Positions 38,018 to 45,974 of a DNA stretch of 45,974 bases are shown piece after piece (the stretch's first letter is position 1; the number at the start of each line of letters is the position of its first letter). The notes beneath the pieces are model-generated. The model had not been told where the DNA came from and did not search any database. It saw only the letters and a program-made list of their open reading frames with translations. A program made the position numbers and the translations under genes. The DNA comes from Flavobacteriaceae bacterium (lineage in GTDB: Bacteria; Bacteroidota; Bacteroidia; Flavobacteriales; Flavobacteriaceae), in assembly GCA_021739635.1 (NCBI GenBank), contig JAIPBH010000017.1, forward strand, positions 1 through 45,974. Reading direction: 5' to 3'.

Positions 38018-38977
38018 TTGGCTAAAACCATAAAAAAATCCTTAAAAATCATACTCCCATTAATTCTGGGAGTTTTTTTGGTTTGGTATGCACTGTCAAA
38101 AGTGTCATTAAATGAATTGCTTTTATATTTAGATAAAGCAGATTATAAATGGATTTTTATAGGTTTAATTTTAGGCTTATTAAGTCACCTTTCTAGAGCC
38201 TACCGTTGGTTGTTTATGCTTGAGCCTTTAGGATATAAAATAAAATTGGGTAATAGTATCATGGCTGTTTTTTCTGCCTATTTAATTAATTTCACAATAC
38301 CAAGAGCAGGAGAAATTACAAGAGCATCTATTATAACTAATTATGAAAACGTGCCTTTTGAAAAAGGATTTGGCACCATAGTTTCTGAGAGAATTGCCGA
38401 TTTAATTCTCATGATGATAATTATTTTAATAACCCTGTTTCTTCAGTTTGATTTTATATATAGTTATTTAATAGCAAAATTTAATCTTCCAAAAATTATA
38501 ATTGGATTGTTTGCCATGTTAGGGATAACAATTATAGGACTCAAAATAATAAAAAGAAGTAATTCAGCTTTAGCCATAAAAATTAAAACGTTTTTAACCG
38601 GATTAATAGAAGGAGCTTTAAGTATTTTTAAAATGAAAAAAAAGTGGCCTTTTATTTTTCATACACTTTTTATTTGGGTTATGTACGTGCTAATGTTTTA
38701 TGTAACATCTTTATCAGTTGGTGAATTACATGGCATTTCATTTGGAGCCATTTTAATTGGTTTTATTGCAGCTAGTTTTAGTATAGCAGCCACAAATGGA
38801 GGTATTGGGTCTTATCCTTTAGCTATTTATGCAGCGTTTTCAATTTTTGGAATTGCTAAAGAACCCAGTTTAGCTTTTGGTTGGATTATTTGGTCTTCAC
38901 AAACCTTAATGATAATAATCTTGGGCGGCATATCATTAATTTATTTGCCTATTTACAACAGAAAAGTGCAAGTTTAA
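38018..38977 (+). CDS. UPF0104 / flippase-like integral membrane protein
   Basis: A 319-aa inner-membrane protein with about eight predicted transmembrane helices (first at about 12-25, then 45-60, 80-95 and so on). The 'SHLSRAYRWLFML' block, 'NFTIPRAGEITRASIITNYE', and late 'ATNGGIGSYPLAIYAAF' are signatures of the UPF0104/YbhN group, which includes lysyl-phosphatidylglycerol synthase membrane domains. Substrate unknown. The only reasonable start is a TTG at 38018 (MAKTIKKSL), 4 nt after the panD stop; the next internal ATG would remove two helices. Likely cotranscribed with panCD. Confidence 0.87.
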   Translation: MAKTIKKSLKIILPLILGVFLVWYALSKVSLNELLLYLDKADYKWIFIGLILGLLSHLSRAYRWLFMLEPLGYKIKLGNSIMAVFSAYLINFTIPRAGEITRASIITNYENVPFEKGFGTIVSERIADLILMMIIILITLFLQFDFIYSYLIAKFNLPKIIIGLFAMLGITIIGLKIIKRSNSALAIKIKTFLTGLIEGALSIFKMKKKWPFIFHTLFIWVMYVLMFYVTSLSVGELHGISFGAILIGFIAASFSIAATNGGIGSYPLAIYAAFSIFGIAKEPSLAFGWIIWSSQTLMIIILGGISLIYLPIYNRKVQV

Positions 38978-39063
38978 CACCTTTAATTTTAGATTTAAGG
39001 TTTCAAATACTTTGCTTTTAATCTTTGTCTTTATTTGTTACCTTGCCATGTATTAATTCTCAA

Positions 39064-40221
39064 ATGAAACATATGAAATCTGTTTTTTGTTTTTTATTAT
39101 TTGCCTTTTCATTCAATATTTTTGAAGCCCAAGTCATTTATGAATCCTTTCAATCTAATAAATTAGGAGAATCACGCGAAATTAAAATTCAACTTCCAAG
39201 AGGATATAATAGTGATGCAAAAAAAATATATCCACTTTTTGTGGTTCTTGATGGTGATTATCTGTTTGAAGCTGTTGCAGGTAATGTAGATTATTTTTCT
39301 TATTGGGAAGATATGCCAGAGGCTATCATCGTTGGCGTTAATCAGTCAGAAAAAAGAGAAGATGATTGTTTGTATTCTGAGCAAAACTCGCTTCCAATAG
39401 AAACAGGCGCTAGTTTTTTTGAATTTATTGGAGCAGAACTTATTCCATACATTCAAAATAAATATAGAATTGGTAATTTTAAAGTGGCTGTTGGACACGG
39501 AGAAACAGCTAACTTTATTAATTATTATTTACTTAAACAACAACCGTTATTTCAAGGTTACATAGTAATCAGTCCAGAATTGGCACCTAAAATGAACTCT
39601 TTTGTAACTGAAAGATTAGATAAATTTGAAACTAAAATATTCTATTATTTAGCATCTACAACTAATGATGCTGCTACCATAAAAAAAGGTACTGAAGATT
39701 TAAATAAAGGCCTTTTAGCTATTGAAAATAAAAATCTTTTCTATAATAATGATAATTTTGAAGGACCTTCACATTATTCGGTTCCAACACATGCTATTCC
39801 AAAGGCTTTAGAAGCCATTTTTTCTGTATTTCAGCCCATAAGTAAAGATGAATACAAAGAGAAAATCTTAAAATTAGAAACATCGCCAGTTGTCTATCTT
39901 GCAGAAAAATATCAAACTATAAAAGAGTTGTTTGGTATTGAAAAGAAAATTCTAATCAATGATTTTAAAGCTATTGAAGCAGCAATTGAGAAGAAAGAAG
40001 AATTTAAATATTTTGAAGATTTAGGAAAATTAGCAAGAGACCAATACCCAGAAACACTTTTAGGAAATTACTATTTAGCGCGTTTTTACGAAGAAAATGG
40101 CGAACCAAAAAAAGCTATGAGAACCTATCAATCAGGATATTCTTTTGAGGAAATTGGAGGCATTACTAAAGACTTAATGTTGGAAAAGGCCGACACCATT
40201 AAAGCAGATTTTGGATATTAA
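39064..40221 (+). CDS. Esterase-fold protein lacking its catalytic serine
   Basis: A 385-aa exported protein of the esterase D/Fes-like alpha/beta-hydrolase family. I start it at ATG 39064 (a second ATG is at 39073); the signal peptide ends near FEAQ. Strands 'YPLFVVLDGDYLFE' and 'AIIVGVNQSEKREDD' and the C-terminal 'GPSHYSVPTHAI' with a His fit the fold. At the nucleophile elbow, usually GHSxGG, it reads VGHGETAN, so the Ser is G146. The last 110 residues look helical and TPR-like. It is followed directly by radA with no gap. It may be a non-catalytic binding protein. Confidence 0.8.
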   Translation: MKHMKSVFCFLLFAFSFNIFEAQVIYESFQSNKLGESREIKIQLPRGYNSDAKKIYPLFVVLDGDYLFEAVAGNVDYFSYWEDMPEAIIVGVNQSEKREDDCLYSEQNSLPIETGASFFEFIGAELIPYIQNKYRIGNFKVAVGHGETANFINYYLLKQQPLFQGYIVISPELAPKMNSFVTERLDKFETKIFYYLASTTNDAATIKKGTEDLNKGLLAIENKNLFYNNDNFEGPSHYSVPTHAIPKALEAIFSVFQPISKDEYKEKILKLETSPVVYLAEKYQTIKELFGIEKKILINDFKAIEAAIEKKEEFKYFEDLGKLARDQYPETLLGNYYLARFYEENGEPKKAMRTYQSGYSFEEIGGITKDLMLEKADTIKADFGY

Positions 40222-41580
40222 ATGGCTAAATTAAAAACAACATTTTTTTGTCAGAATTGTGGAAGTCAATATGCCAAATGGCAAGGGCAATGCACAGCTT
40301 GTAAAGAATGGAACTCCATTGTAGAAGAAGTCATTCAAAAGGAAGAAAAGAGCGACTGGAAATTACCTAATTCATCAGTAAAACGTGTTTCTAAACCCTT
40401 ACTAATTCAAGATATTGATACCTCACAAGAATCTAGATTAGATACGTTTGATGCTGAATTTAATCGTGTTTTAGGTGGCGGTATTGTACCAGGTTCATTA
40501 ATTTTACTTGGTGGAGAGCCAGGTATTGGTAAAAGTACACTACTGCTTCAAGTATCTTTAAAATTACCATATAAAACATTGTATGTTTCTGGCGAAGAAA
40601 GTCAAAAGCAAATTAAAATGCGAGCAGAACGTATTCACCCAGGAAATACAAACTGTTATATTTTAACAGAAACCAAAACACAAAACATATTTAAACAAAT
40701 TGAAGATTTACAACCAGATATTGTGGTTATAGATTCCATTCAAACACTTCATAGCGATTATATAGAATCGTCATCTGGTAGCATTTCACAAATTAAAGAA
40801 TGTACCTCAGAGTTAATAAAATTTGCAAAAGAAACAGCCACACCCGTTGTTTTAATTGGACATATTACTAAAGACGGCAATATTGCAGGACCAAAAATTT
40901 TGGAGCATATGGTAGATACTGTGTTGCAGTTTGAAGGAGACAGAAACCATGTTTTTAGAATTTTAAGAGCCAATAAAAATAGGTTTGGCTCAACCAATGA
41001 GCTTGGTATTTATGAAATGCAAGGTTCAGGTTTACGTGAAGTTTCAAACCCATCAGAAATTTTAATTTCAAAAAAAGATGAAGAACTATCGGGCAATGCA
41101 GTTGCTGCTACTTTAGAAGGCATGCGTCCTTTAATGATTGAAGTTCAGGCATTAGTAAGTACAGCCGTTTATGGAACACCTCAACGCAGCGCTACGGGTT
41201 TTAATGCAAAGCGATTAAATATGTTGCTTGCTGTTTTAGAAAAGAGAGCAGGTTTCCGTCTTGGAGCTAAAGATGTCTTTTTAAATATAACAGGAGGCAT
41301 TAATGTTGATGATCCTGCAATAGATTTAGCTGTAGTTGCTGCTATTTTATCGTCAAACGAAGATGTGGCTTTACAAAAAGATATTTGTTTTGCTGCAGAA
41401 GTTGGCTTATCTGGTGAAATTCGTCCCGTTCAACGCATAGAACAACGTATTTTAGAAGCTGAGAAATTGGGCTTTTCTTCTATATATGTATCAAAATACA
41501 ATAAAATTTCTTTAAAAAGTACAACTATTAAGATTCAACTTATTTCAAAAATTGAGGATTTGGTTGATATTTTGGTTTAA
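40222..41580 (+). CDS. radA: DNA repair protein RadA
   Basis: RadA (Sms), 452 aa, a RecA-like ATPase that promotes branch migration during recombination. The N-terminal zinc finger is C10-x2-C13 ... C24-x2-C27. The Walker A motif is GGEPGIGKST (97-106). The RadA-specific KNRFG motif occurs in 'ANKNRFGST'. A C-terminal Lon-like domain (about 300-450) ends the protein. The ATG follows the stop of the pseudo-esterase without a gap, implying one transcript, though the functional link is unknown. A hairpin terminator follows. Confidence 0.96.
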   Translation: MAKLKTTFFCQNCGSQYAKWQGQCTACKEWNSIVEEVIQKEEKSDWKLPNSSVKRVSKPLLIQDIDTSQESRLDTFDAEFNRVLGGGIVPGSLILLGGEPGIGKSTLLLQVSLKLPYKTLYVSGEESQKQIKMRAERIHPGNTNCYILTETKTQNIFKQIEDLQPDIVVIDSIQTLHSDYIESSSGSISQIKECTSELIKFAKETATPVVLIGHITKDGNIAGPKILEHMVDTVLQFEGDRNHVFRILRANKNRFGSTNELGIYEMQGSGLREVSNPSEILISKKDEELSGNAVAATLEGMRPLMIEVQALVSTAVYGTPQRSATGFNAKRLNMLLAVLEKRAGFRLGAKDVFLNITGGINVDDPAIDLAVVAAILSSNEDVALQKDICFAAEVGLSGEIRPVQRIEQRILEAEKLGFSSIYVSKYNKISLKSTTIKIQLISKIEDLVDILV

Positions 41581-41601
41581 AAATCCAAGTCTTTTTGTTT
41601 T

Positions 41602-41640
41602 AAAATTAAATAACTAATAATCAGTTATTTAATTTTTTTT
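41602..41640 (+). terminator. Terminator of radA
   Basis: ATTAAATAACT (41605-41615), loop AATAATC and AGTTATTTAAT (41623-41633), an 11-bp stem that extends with three A-T pairs, followed by a run of T residues. Confidence 0.85.
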
Positions 41641-41901
41641 ATTTGCAAAAAATGATAAAGTTTATCTGTATTTTATTGTATCTCACATACACAAAACTAC
41701 TTTTCATCGAACATTTAAAGCATTTTATCGAAAAAAATTTACATTTTCATTAGGTTAGAAATATATTTATTTATAATATTGCCTCATTAATCTATTGAAA
41801 ACCATCATTTTGGTTTTATTAGGTGATTACTTCCCTCAAGTTTATCCCAGTTTTATTAAGTAAAAAATTTGTTTTTTAAAGACAATAAAAAAGCTTAACC
41901 T
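41641..41901. other. Long leader before the large T9SS protein
   Basis: About 260 bp with no gene. It contains the hairpin AAAACCA (41798-41804) / TGGTTTT (41811-41817) with a 6-nt loop. No exact TAnnTTTG element was found near the ATG; TAATATTG near 41773 is one mismatch away. The leader is unusually long for this window. Confidence 0.5.
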
Positions 41902-44900
41902 ATGAAAAAAAATATACTTTTTAAAGTATTGATTTTATTTGTATTCTTTTTTGCAAATAATATATACTCTCAAGATTTTGATGGAGACGGTATTCCTGAT
42001 GCTATTGATTTAGATGATGATAATGATGGTATTATTGATACCTATGAGTGTTCCGCAACTATAAACTTTAATAACGCTGCGGTATTAACGGCAACAGATT
42101 TAAATGATGTAAAAGTTGGAGAAAAGGTTATTTACTCTAATGCACTTTTGTATCAAAATGTATATTATGATATTGTTCTCACAATTCTTGCAAAGAATGG
42201 AACCTTCAAAGCTAATTGCAATAATGAATTACGTATTGATGATTTTAACGCGCTTGCAGATGAATATGTGTCATATTCATTTGATTTAGTTCAAGCGGGT
42301 AGTGCCACACCAGCTAATCCCGCTGGAATTCCTAAAATCTTATATGATATGATTTTAGAAACAAGAGACATTGATCACAAAGTAGGAGATAACTACACTG
42401 AAATATCTGGTGTTAATCCGTCAACATCTACAGGCACTGTTACAACCTATTTAAGTGGAACAACAAATTTGGAACAAGCTGGGTTTGTAAATGGCCCTAA
42501 TCCTGCAGGATATACATTATATAGGTTAGATCCCACTCTTGTAACCCCAATCACTGATTGGAAAAACGAACCAGACGATGGGGGTACTCAAGGAGATGAC
42601 CCAGATTTTTATGTGTATATGGAATTTGATAAGTTTTCTCATGTAGATTTAATTTATGGTGTAACAGGAACCAAAACGAGTACTGGAACTAGGTTAACAA
42701 TGTTTGGAGTAAGTTCTGTTTGTGATTCTGATAGAGATGGCCTTTTAAATATTGTAGATATTGATAGTGATAATGATGGTATCCCTGATAATGTAGAGGC
42801 GCAAACAACGCTTGGCTACATTGCTCCTACAGGATTGATTAATATAGCTACTGGTATTTATGATGTTTATGGTACAGGATTAATACCCGTAGATACAGAT
42901 GGAGATAATCTGATTGATATGTATGATTTAGATACAGATAACGATGGTAAGCCAGATATTGAAGAAAATGGAATGGCTAATCTTATTGTTACATATGCAG
43001 ACGCAGATAATGATGGATTAGATAATATTTTTGAAGGTTCAAACACCAATGATTCTGATGTTAATGATGAAATTGATGACCCAACAGACTTATCTATTTT
43101 GCCTGACGTTGATTTAGATTTATTCACCGGAGGTGATTTAGATTACAGAGATTATTTTGATGGAAATCCTCCAACAATTGCTACCATAGATTTTGATGGA
43201 GTAGATGATTATTTATCAAGAAACTCTTTTGTAAGTGGACTTAGTGAAGTTACCATTATGGCTTGGGTAAAGTCAGATTCTGGAAATTCAACAAATATGA
43301 TGATTGCGGGAGAAGATATAGCGTTAAAATTATTGTTAGAAAATGGAAACCGCCCAACGTTTAGTATTTCAACAAACGGAAGTTCTCAGCAAACAGCTGG
43401 AGGATGTAGTTGTACAACTATTAACTATGATGAATGGCATCATATTGCAGGAACGTTTTCTGCAAGCACTGGTGAAATTAAAATATATGTAGATGGTGTT
43501 TTAGAAGACACTACAAGCATTACAGGTTCAATTTTAACCTCTAGTGCTGATACAAGTAACGTTTTTCAAATTGGAAGATTTTCTAACGAATTAACAGATG
43601 GGCAATACTATAAAGGCGATATTGATGAGGTTAGAGTCTTTAATACCTCATTAACCGAAGATCAAATACAACGAATGGTTTATCAAGAAATTGAAGACAA
43701 TTCTGGAAATATTAAAGGTAAAATTGCTACAAAAGATATTGTAGATATATCCTCAGCTAGCACAGTGCCGTGGGCTAATCTTTTAGCCTACTATCCTATG
43801 ACTGATATTAAGACTAGCACAGTTTTAGATTATTCTAGTTATAACAGAGATATAAGATTGTATAATATTCAAACTATTCAAGATCAAACAGCGCCAATGC
43901 CTTATGAAACAGCTGCAAATGGAGCATGGACAACACAAGCTACTTGGTTACATGGCGATGTTTGGGATATTGAAAACACCGCAAATAATAAAGATTGGAG
44001 TATTATTAAAATAGCTAGCGACGTTACGGCATGTCATTCAGTTAAAACCATGGGCTTAATAATTGATACAAATAAAACATTGACAGTTCATACAGACAAT
44101 CTTGTTGAAAACACATGGTATTTAGAATTAAATGGCACATTAAATCTAGAAGATGATTCGCAATTAATCCAAACAGAAAATAGTGATTTAGTAACTTCAT
44201 CAACCGGTAAAATTTTAAGAAGGCAACAAGGAAATGCTAGTTCATATTGGTATAACTATTGGGCATCACCAGTAGGAGCAACTAGTACTACCAGTTTATC
44301 TAACAATAATGCAGCAACAAATAATACTAATAATTCTGCGTTTAGGATAGAATTACTAAAAGATGAAACAGGTTTTCCTATACAATTTACATCTGCATAT
44401 ACAACTGCTGGTCGCGTTAGTACCTATTGGTTGTATACGTTCTTAAATGGTGTAACCTATTGGGATTGGGCAAAAATAACCCCTACAACAAATATAACCC
44501 CAGGCATTGGATATACACAAAAAGGAACCGATAATCCAGTTGCGCAACAAGAATATATATTTGAAGGAAAACCAAATAATGGAACTATTTTAATCAATGT
44601 ATCCGATAAAGGTGGCCCAGGTTCAGTGGCTTCGGTATCAGCAACTTCTTATTTATTAGGAAATCCATATCCATCTGCTTTAGATGTTCATAAATTTATT
44701 GATGATAACGCTGGTGTCATAAGCGGAACACTCCAATTATGGCAACAATGGAGTGGAAGTTCACACTATTTAAACGAATATAATGGAGGTTATGCACAAG
44801 TTAACAAACTAGGATCTTGCAGAGCTTATCAATTTGTTGGATTTTATGGAGCAACAAATGGTTCACAAGATGGTACGATAACACCAACGAAATATCTTCC

Positions 44901-45774
44901 AGTAGGACAAGGGTTTATAACCGAAATTATTGCACCAGGAACCGTAAAGTTTAACAATAGTCAAAGAGTATTTGTTAAAGAAGCAGATGCAGATGGAAGT
45001 TATTCTAATGGTTCTGTCTTTACTAAATCAAACAATAAAAAAGAAAAAGAATCAAGTGCAGCAAAAGAAGTAGATAGTACGGCATTTCAAAAAATTCGAT
45101 TAGAATTTAATTCTGTAGTTGGGCCGCCAACACGACGAGAATTACTTTTAGGGTTTAGTACTTTAACAACAGATGATTTTGATTATGGTTATGATGCAGA
45201 ATGTGGCGACAATAACAATAATGATTTAAACTTAAGTTTTGAAGGTAAGAATATGAATATTCAAGCTTATGGTCCAATAACCGATGAAAAGGTTATTCCG
45301 TTAAACTTTAAATCTTCTGCCAGTAATACTTTTGAACTTAAAATAGTTGAGACTGAAAATATTGAAAGTGATCAAGAAATTTATTTAAAAGATAATTTAA
45401 CAGGTGAGTATTTTGATTTAACCCAAGGCACACCATATTCTTTCAGTTCAGATCAAGGAAAGTTTAATAACAGATTTGAAATTGTATTCCAGTCAGAGCA
45501 ACAAAGTTTAGGAACTGAAGAAGCAAAAGTCACAGAAAACTTTATTTATTATCAAAACAGTTCGCATACTATTTATGCTAAAAAATTAAATAGTTCAGTA
45601 AAAAGATTTGCCCTAGTTAACACCTTAGGTCAGTCAGTTATGGAATTAACTAATGTATCACAAGAAGTTTTAAATAACGGATTAAAGCTTCCAAATGTGT
45701 CAACAGGAACTTACATTGCATGTTTCAGAACAGATTCCAATCAAATTATTACCAAAAAAATCATAGTAAATTAA
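41902..45774 (+). CDS. Giant T9SS surface protein with TSP3 and LamG-like domains
   Basis: A 1290-aa secreted protein. Signal peptide 1-24 (SQ). Calcium-binding thrombospondin-type-3 repeats occur at about 26-52 (DGDGIPD, DDDNDGIID) and again at about 275-395 (DSDRDGL, DSDNDGIPD, DTDGDNL, DTDNDGKPD). A LamG/concanavalin-like domain spans about 430-600 ('DFDGVDDYLSR', 'AWVKSD', 'WHHIAGTFSASTGEIKIYVDG' in pieces, 'GDIDEVRVFN'). Blocks 'LLGNPYPSALDVHKFIDD' and 'PVGQGFI' recur in the protein at 13309. The last 80 residues form a type-A T9SS sorting domain. It is likely a surface adhesin; no enzymatic site was recognised. Confidence 0.88.
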   Translation: MKKNILFKVLILFVFFFANNIYSQDFDGDGIPDAIDLDDDNDGIIDTYECSATINFNNAAVLTATDLNDVKVGEKVIYSNALLYQNVYYDIVLTILAKNGTFKANCNNELRIDDFNALADEYVSYSFDLVQAGSATPANPAGIPKILYDMILETRDIDHKVGDNYTEISGVNPSTSTGTVTTYLSGTTNLEQAGFVNGPNPAGYTLYRLDPTLVTPITDWKNEPDDGGTQGDDPDFYVYMEFDKFSHVDLIYGVTGTKTSTGTRLTMFGVSSVCDSDRDGLLNIVDIDSDNDGIPDNVEAQTTLGYIAPTGLINIATGIYDVYGTGLIPVDTDGDNLIDMYDLDTDNDGKPDIEENGMANLIVTYADADNDGLDNIFEGSNTNDSDVNDEIDDPTDLSILPDVDLDLFTGGDLDYRDYFDGNPPTIATIDFDGVDDYLSRNSFVSGLSEVTIMAWVKSDSGNSTNMMIAGEDIALKLLLENGNRPTFSISTNGSSQQTAGGCSCTTINYDEWHHIAGTFSASTGEIKIYVDGVLEDTTSITGSILTSSADTSNVFQIGRFSNELTDGQYYKGDIDEVRVFNTSLTEDQIQRMVYQEIEDNSGNIKGKIATKDIVDISSASTVPWANLLAYYPMTDIKTSTVLDYSSYNRDIRLYNIQTIQDQTAPMPYETAANGAWTTQATWLHGDVWDIENTANNKDWSIIKIASDVTACHSVKTMGLIIDTNKTLTVHTDNLVENTWYLELNGTLNLEDDSQLIQTENSDLVTSSTGKILRRQQGNASSYWYNYWASPVGATSTTSLSNNNAATNNTNNSAFRIELLKDETGFPIQFTSAYTTAGRVSTYWLYTFLNGVTYWDWAKITPTTNITPGIGYTQKGTDNPVAQQEYIFEGKPNNGTILINVSDKGGPGSVASVSATSYLLGNPYPSALDVHKFIDDNAGVISGTLQLWQQWSGSSHYLNEYNGGYAQVNKLGSCRAYQFVGFYGATNGSQDGTITPTKYLPVGQGFITEIIAPGTVKFNNSQRVFVKEADADGSYSNGSVFTKSNNKKEKESSAAKEVDSTAFQKIRLEFNSVVGPPTRRELLLGFSTLTTDDFDYGYDAECGDNNNNDLNLSFEGKNMNIQAYGPITDEKVIPLNFKSSASNTFELKIVETENIESDQEIYLKDNLTGEYFDLTQGTPYSFSSDQGKFNNRFEIVFQSEQQSLGTEEAKVTENFIYYQNSSHTIYAKKLNSSVKRFALVNTLGQSVMELTNVSQEVLNNGLKLPNVSTGTYIACFRTDSNQIITKKIIVN

Positions 45775-45796
45775 GATAGTCTTATTTGAATTAGTT

Positions 45797-45830
45797 AAAA
45801 AGCCAAAACAATTGTTTTGGCTTTTTTTAT
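45797..45830 (+). terminator. Terminator of the large T9SS gene
   Basis: A perfect 30-bp palindrome, AAAAAGCCAAAACAA joined to TTGTTTTGGCTTTTT with T residues after it, about 22 bp past the stop. As it has no loop, the central 4 nt must unpair in the RNA. It may act in both directions. Confidence 0.85.
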
Positions 45831-45833
45831 CAA

Positions 45834-45974
45834 TGTGTCCCGCCCTGAAATAAGTTGACATAAAATCGACTTATTATGAATAGATCAGAAAACAGACCAG
45901 AAAAGCGTAGTCAGCGTGATTATAATTTGGGCTTTAAATTAGCTGTTATTTTGCAAGTAGAAAAAGGCGAACTT
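45834..45974 (+). mobile_element. Left end of an insertion sequence (cut by the window edge)
   Basis: After the terminator the composition changes to TGTGTCCCGCCCTGAAATAA, which looks like a terminal inverted repeat of an IS3-like element, followed by an inverted pair AATAAGT (45849-45855) / ACTTATT (45869-45875) just before the transposase ATG. The right end and any target duplication lie outside the window, so the exact boundary (45834 or 45836) is uncertain. Confidence 0.65.
45876..45974 (+). CDS. Transposase OrfA-like, N-terminal fragment (runs off the end)
   Basis: An open frame of 33 codons begins with MNRSENRPEKRSQRDYNLGF and continues KLAVILQVEKGEL at the window edge. The pattern of a basic N-terminus followed by a 'DYNLGFKLAVI...VEKGEL' helix matches the helix-turn-helix start of IS3-family OrfA transposases of Bacteroidota as I recall them. 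It sits 36-42 bp inside the presumed IS end, as expected. Family assignment is moderate because only the first helix is visible. Confidence 0.6.
   Translation, partial: MNRSENRPEKRSQRDYNLGFKLAVILQVEKGEL

Overview
The window is a chromosomal segment of an AT-rich member of the Bacteroidota, almost certainly a marine-type Flavobacteriaceae. Support comes from three proteins with type IX secretion (T9SS) C-terminal domains, two TonB-dependent receptors, a DUF4270 lipoprotein beside a short GT5-like protein and panC, atpD-atpC as an isolated pair, a SusB-type GH97 enzyme, and -7 promoter elements of the form TAnnTTTG. The genus cannot be fixed from the sequence. Most of the window is ordinary core genome; no prophage, CRISPR array or defence island was seen.

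Layout. 1-5120: tRNA-Arg(CCU) with a duplicated terminator, a susB-like GH97 alpha-glucosidase, an ArsC/Spx-like protein, a DinB-family protein, an RsiV-like lipoprotein, a previously masked remnant of a cystathionine gamma-synthase gene (4147-4288), and an outer-membrane-type protein. 5456-10004: a large two-receiver/PPDK ATP-grasp protein and gdhA. 10125-13189: porZ (T9SS) overlapping recO by 1 nt. 13309-17243: a T9SS cargo protein, recX and a JmjC-like cupin. 17302-17407: a REP-like intergenic palindrome. 17429-21478: an alpha/beta hydrolase, a class-A-beta-lactamase-like lipoprotein and a BtuB-like TonB receptor. 21555-25332: a MocR/GntR regulator lacking its PLP lysine, a small exported protein, and umuC-umuD. 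25417-27283: atpC and atpD. 27450-31869: a TonB receptor plus SGNH/GDSL lipoprotein operon. 32080-36604: glmS, DUF4270 lipoprotein and GT5-like protein. 36801-41580: panC, panD, a UPF0104-type membrane protein, a pseudo-esterase and radA. 41902-45774: a very large T9SS adhesin-like protein. 45834-45974: the left end of an insertion sequence cut by the window edge.

How the genes connect. PorZ belongs to the machinery that exports and anchors proteins such as the two other CTD proteins seen here. recO, recX, radA and umuC-umuD are recombination or damage-tolerance genes but sit in separate transcription units. panC and panD give pantothenate. The most interesting non-routine items are the decayed metB-like remnant, the lysine-less MocR protein with TAGTCC half-sites in front of a divergent TonB receptor, the REP-like palindrome, the Ser-less esterase beside radA, and the PPDK-like protein with receiver domains but no phosphohistidine domain.
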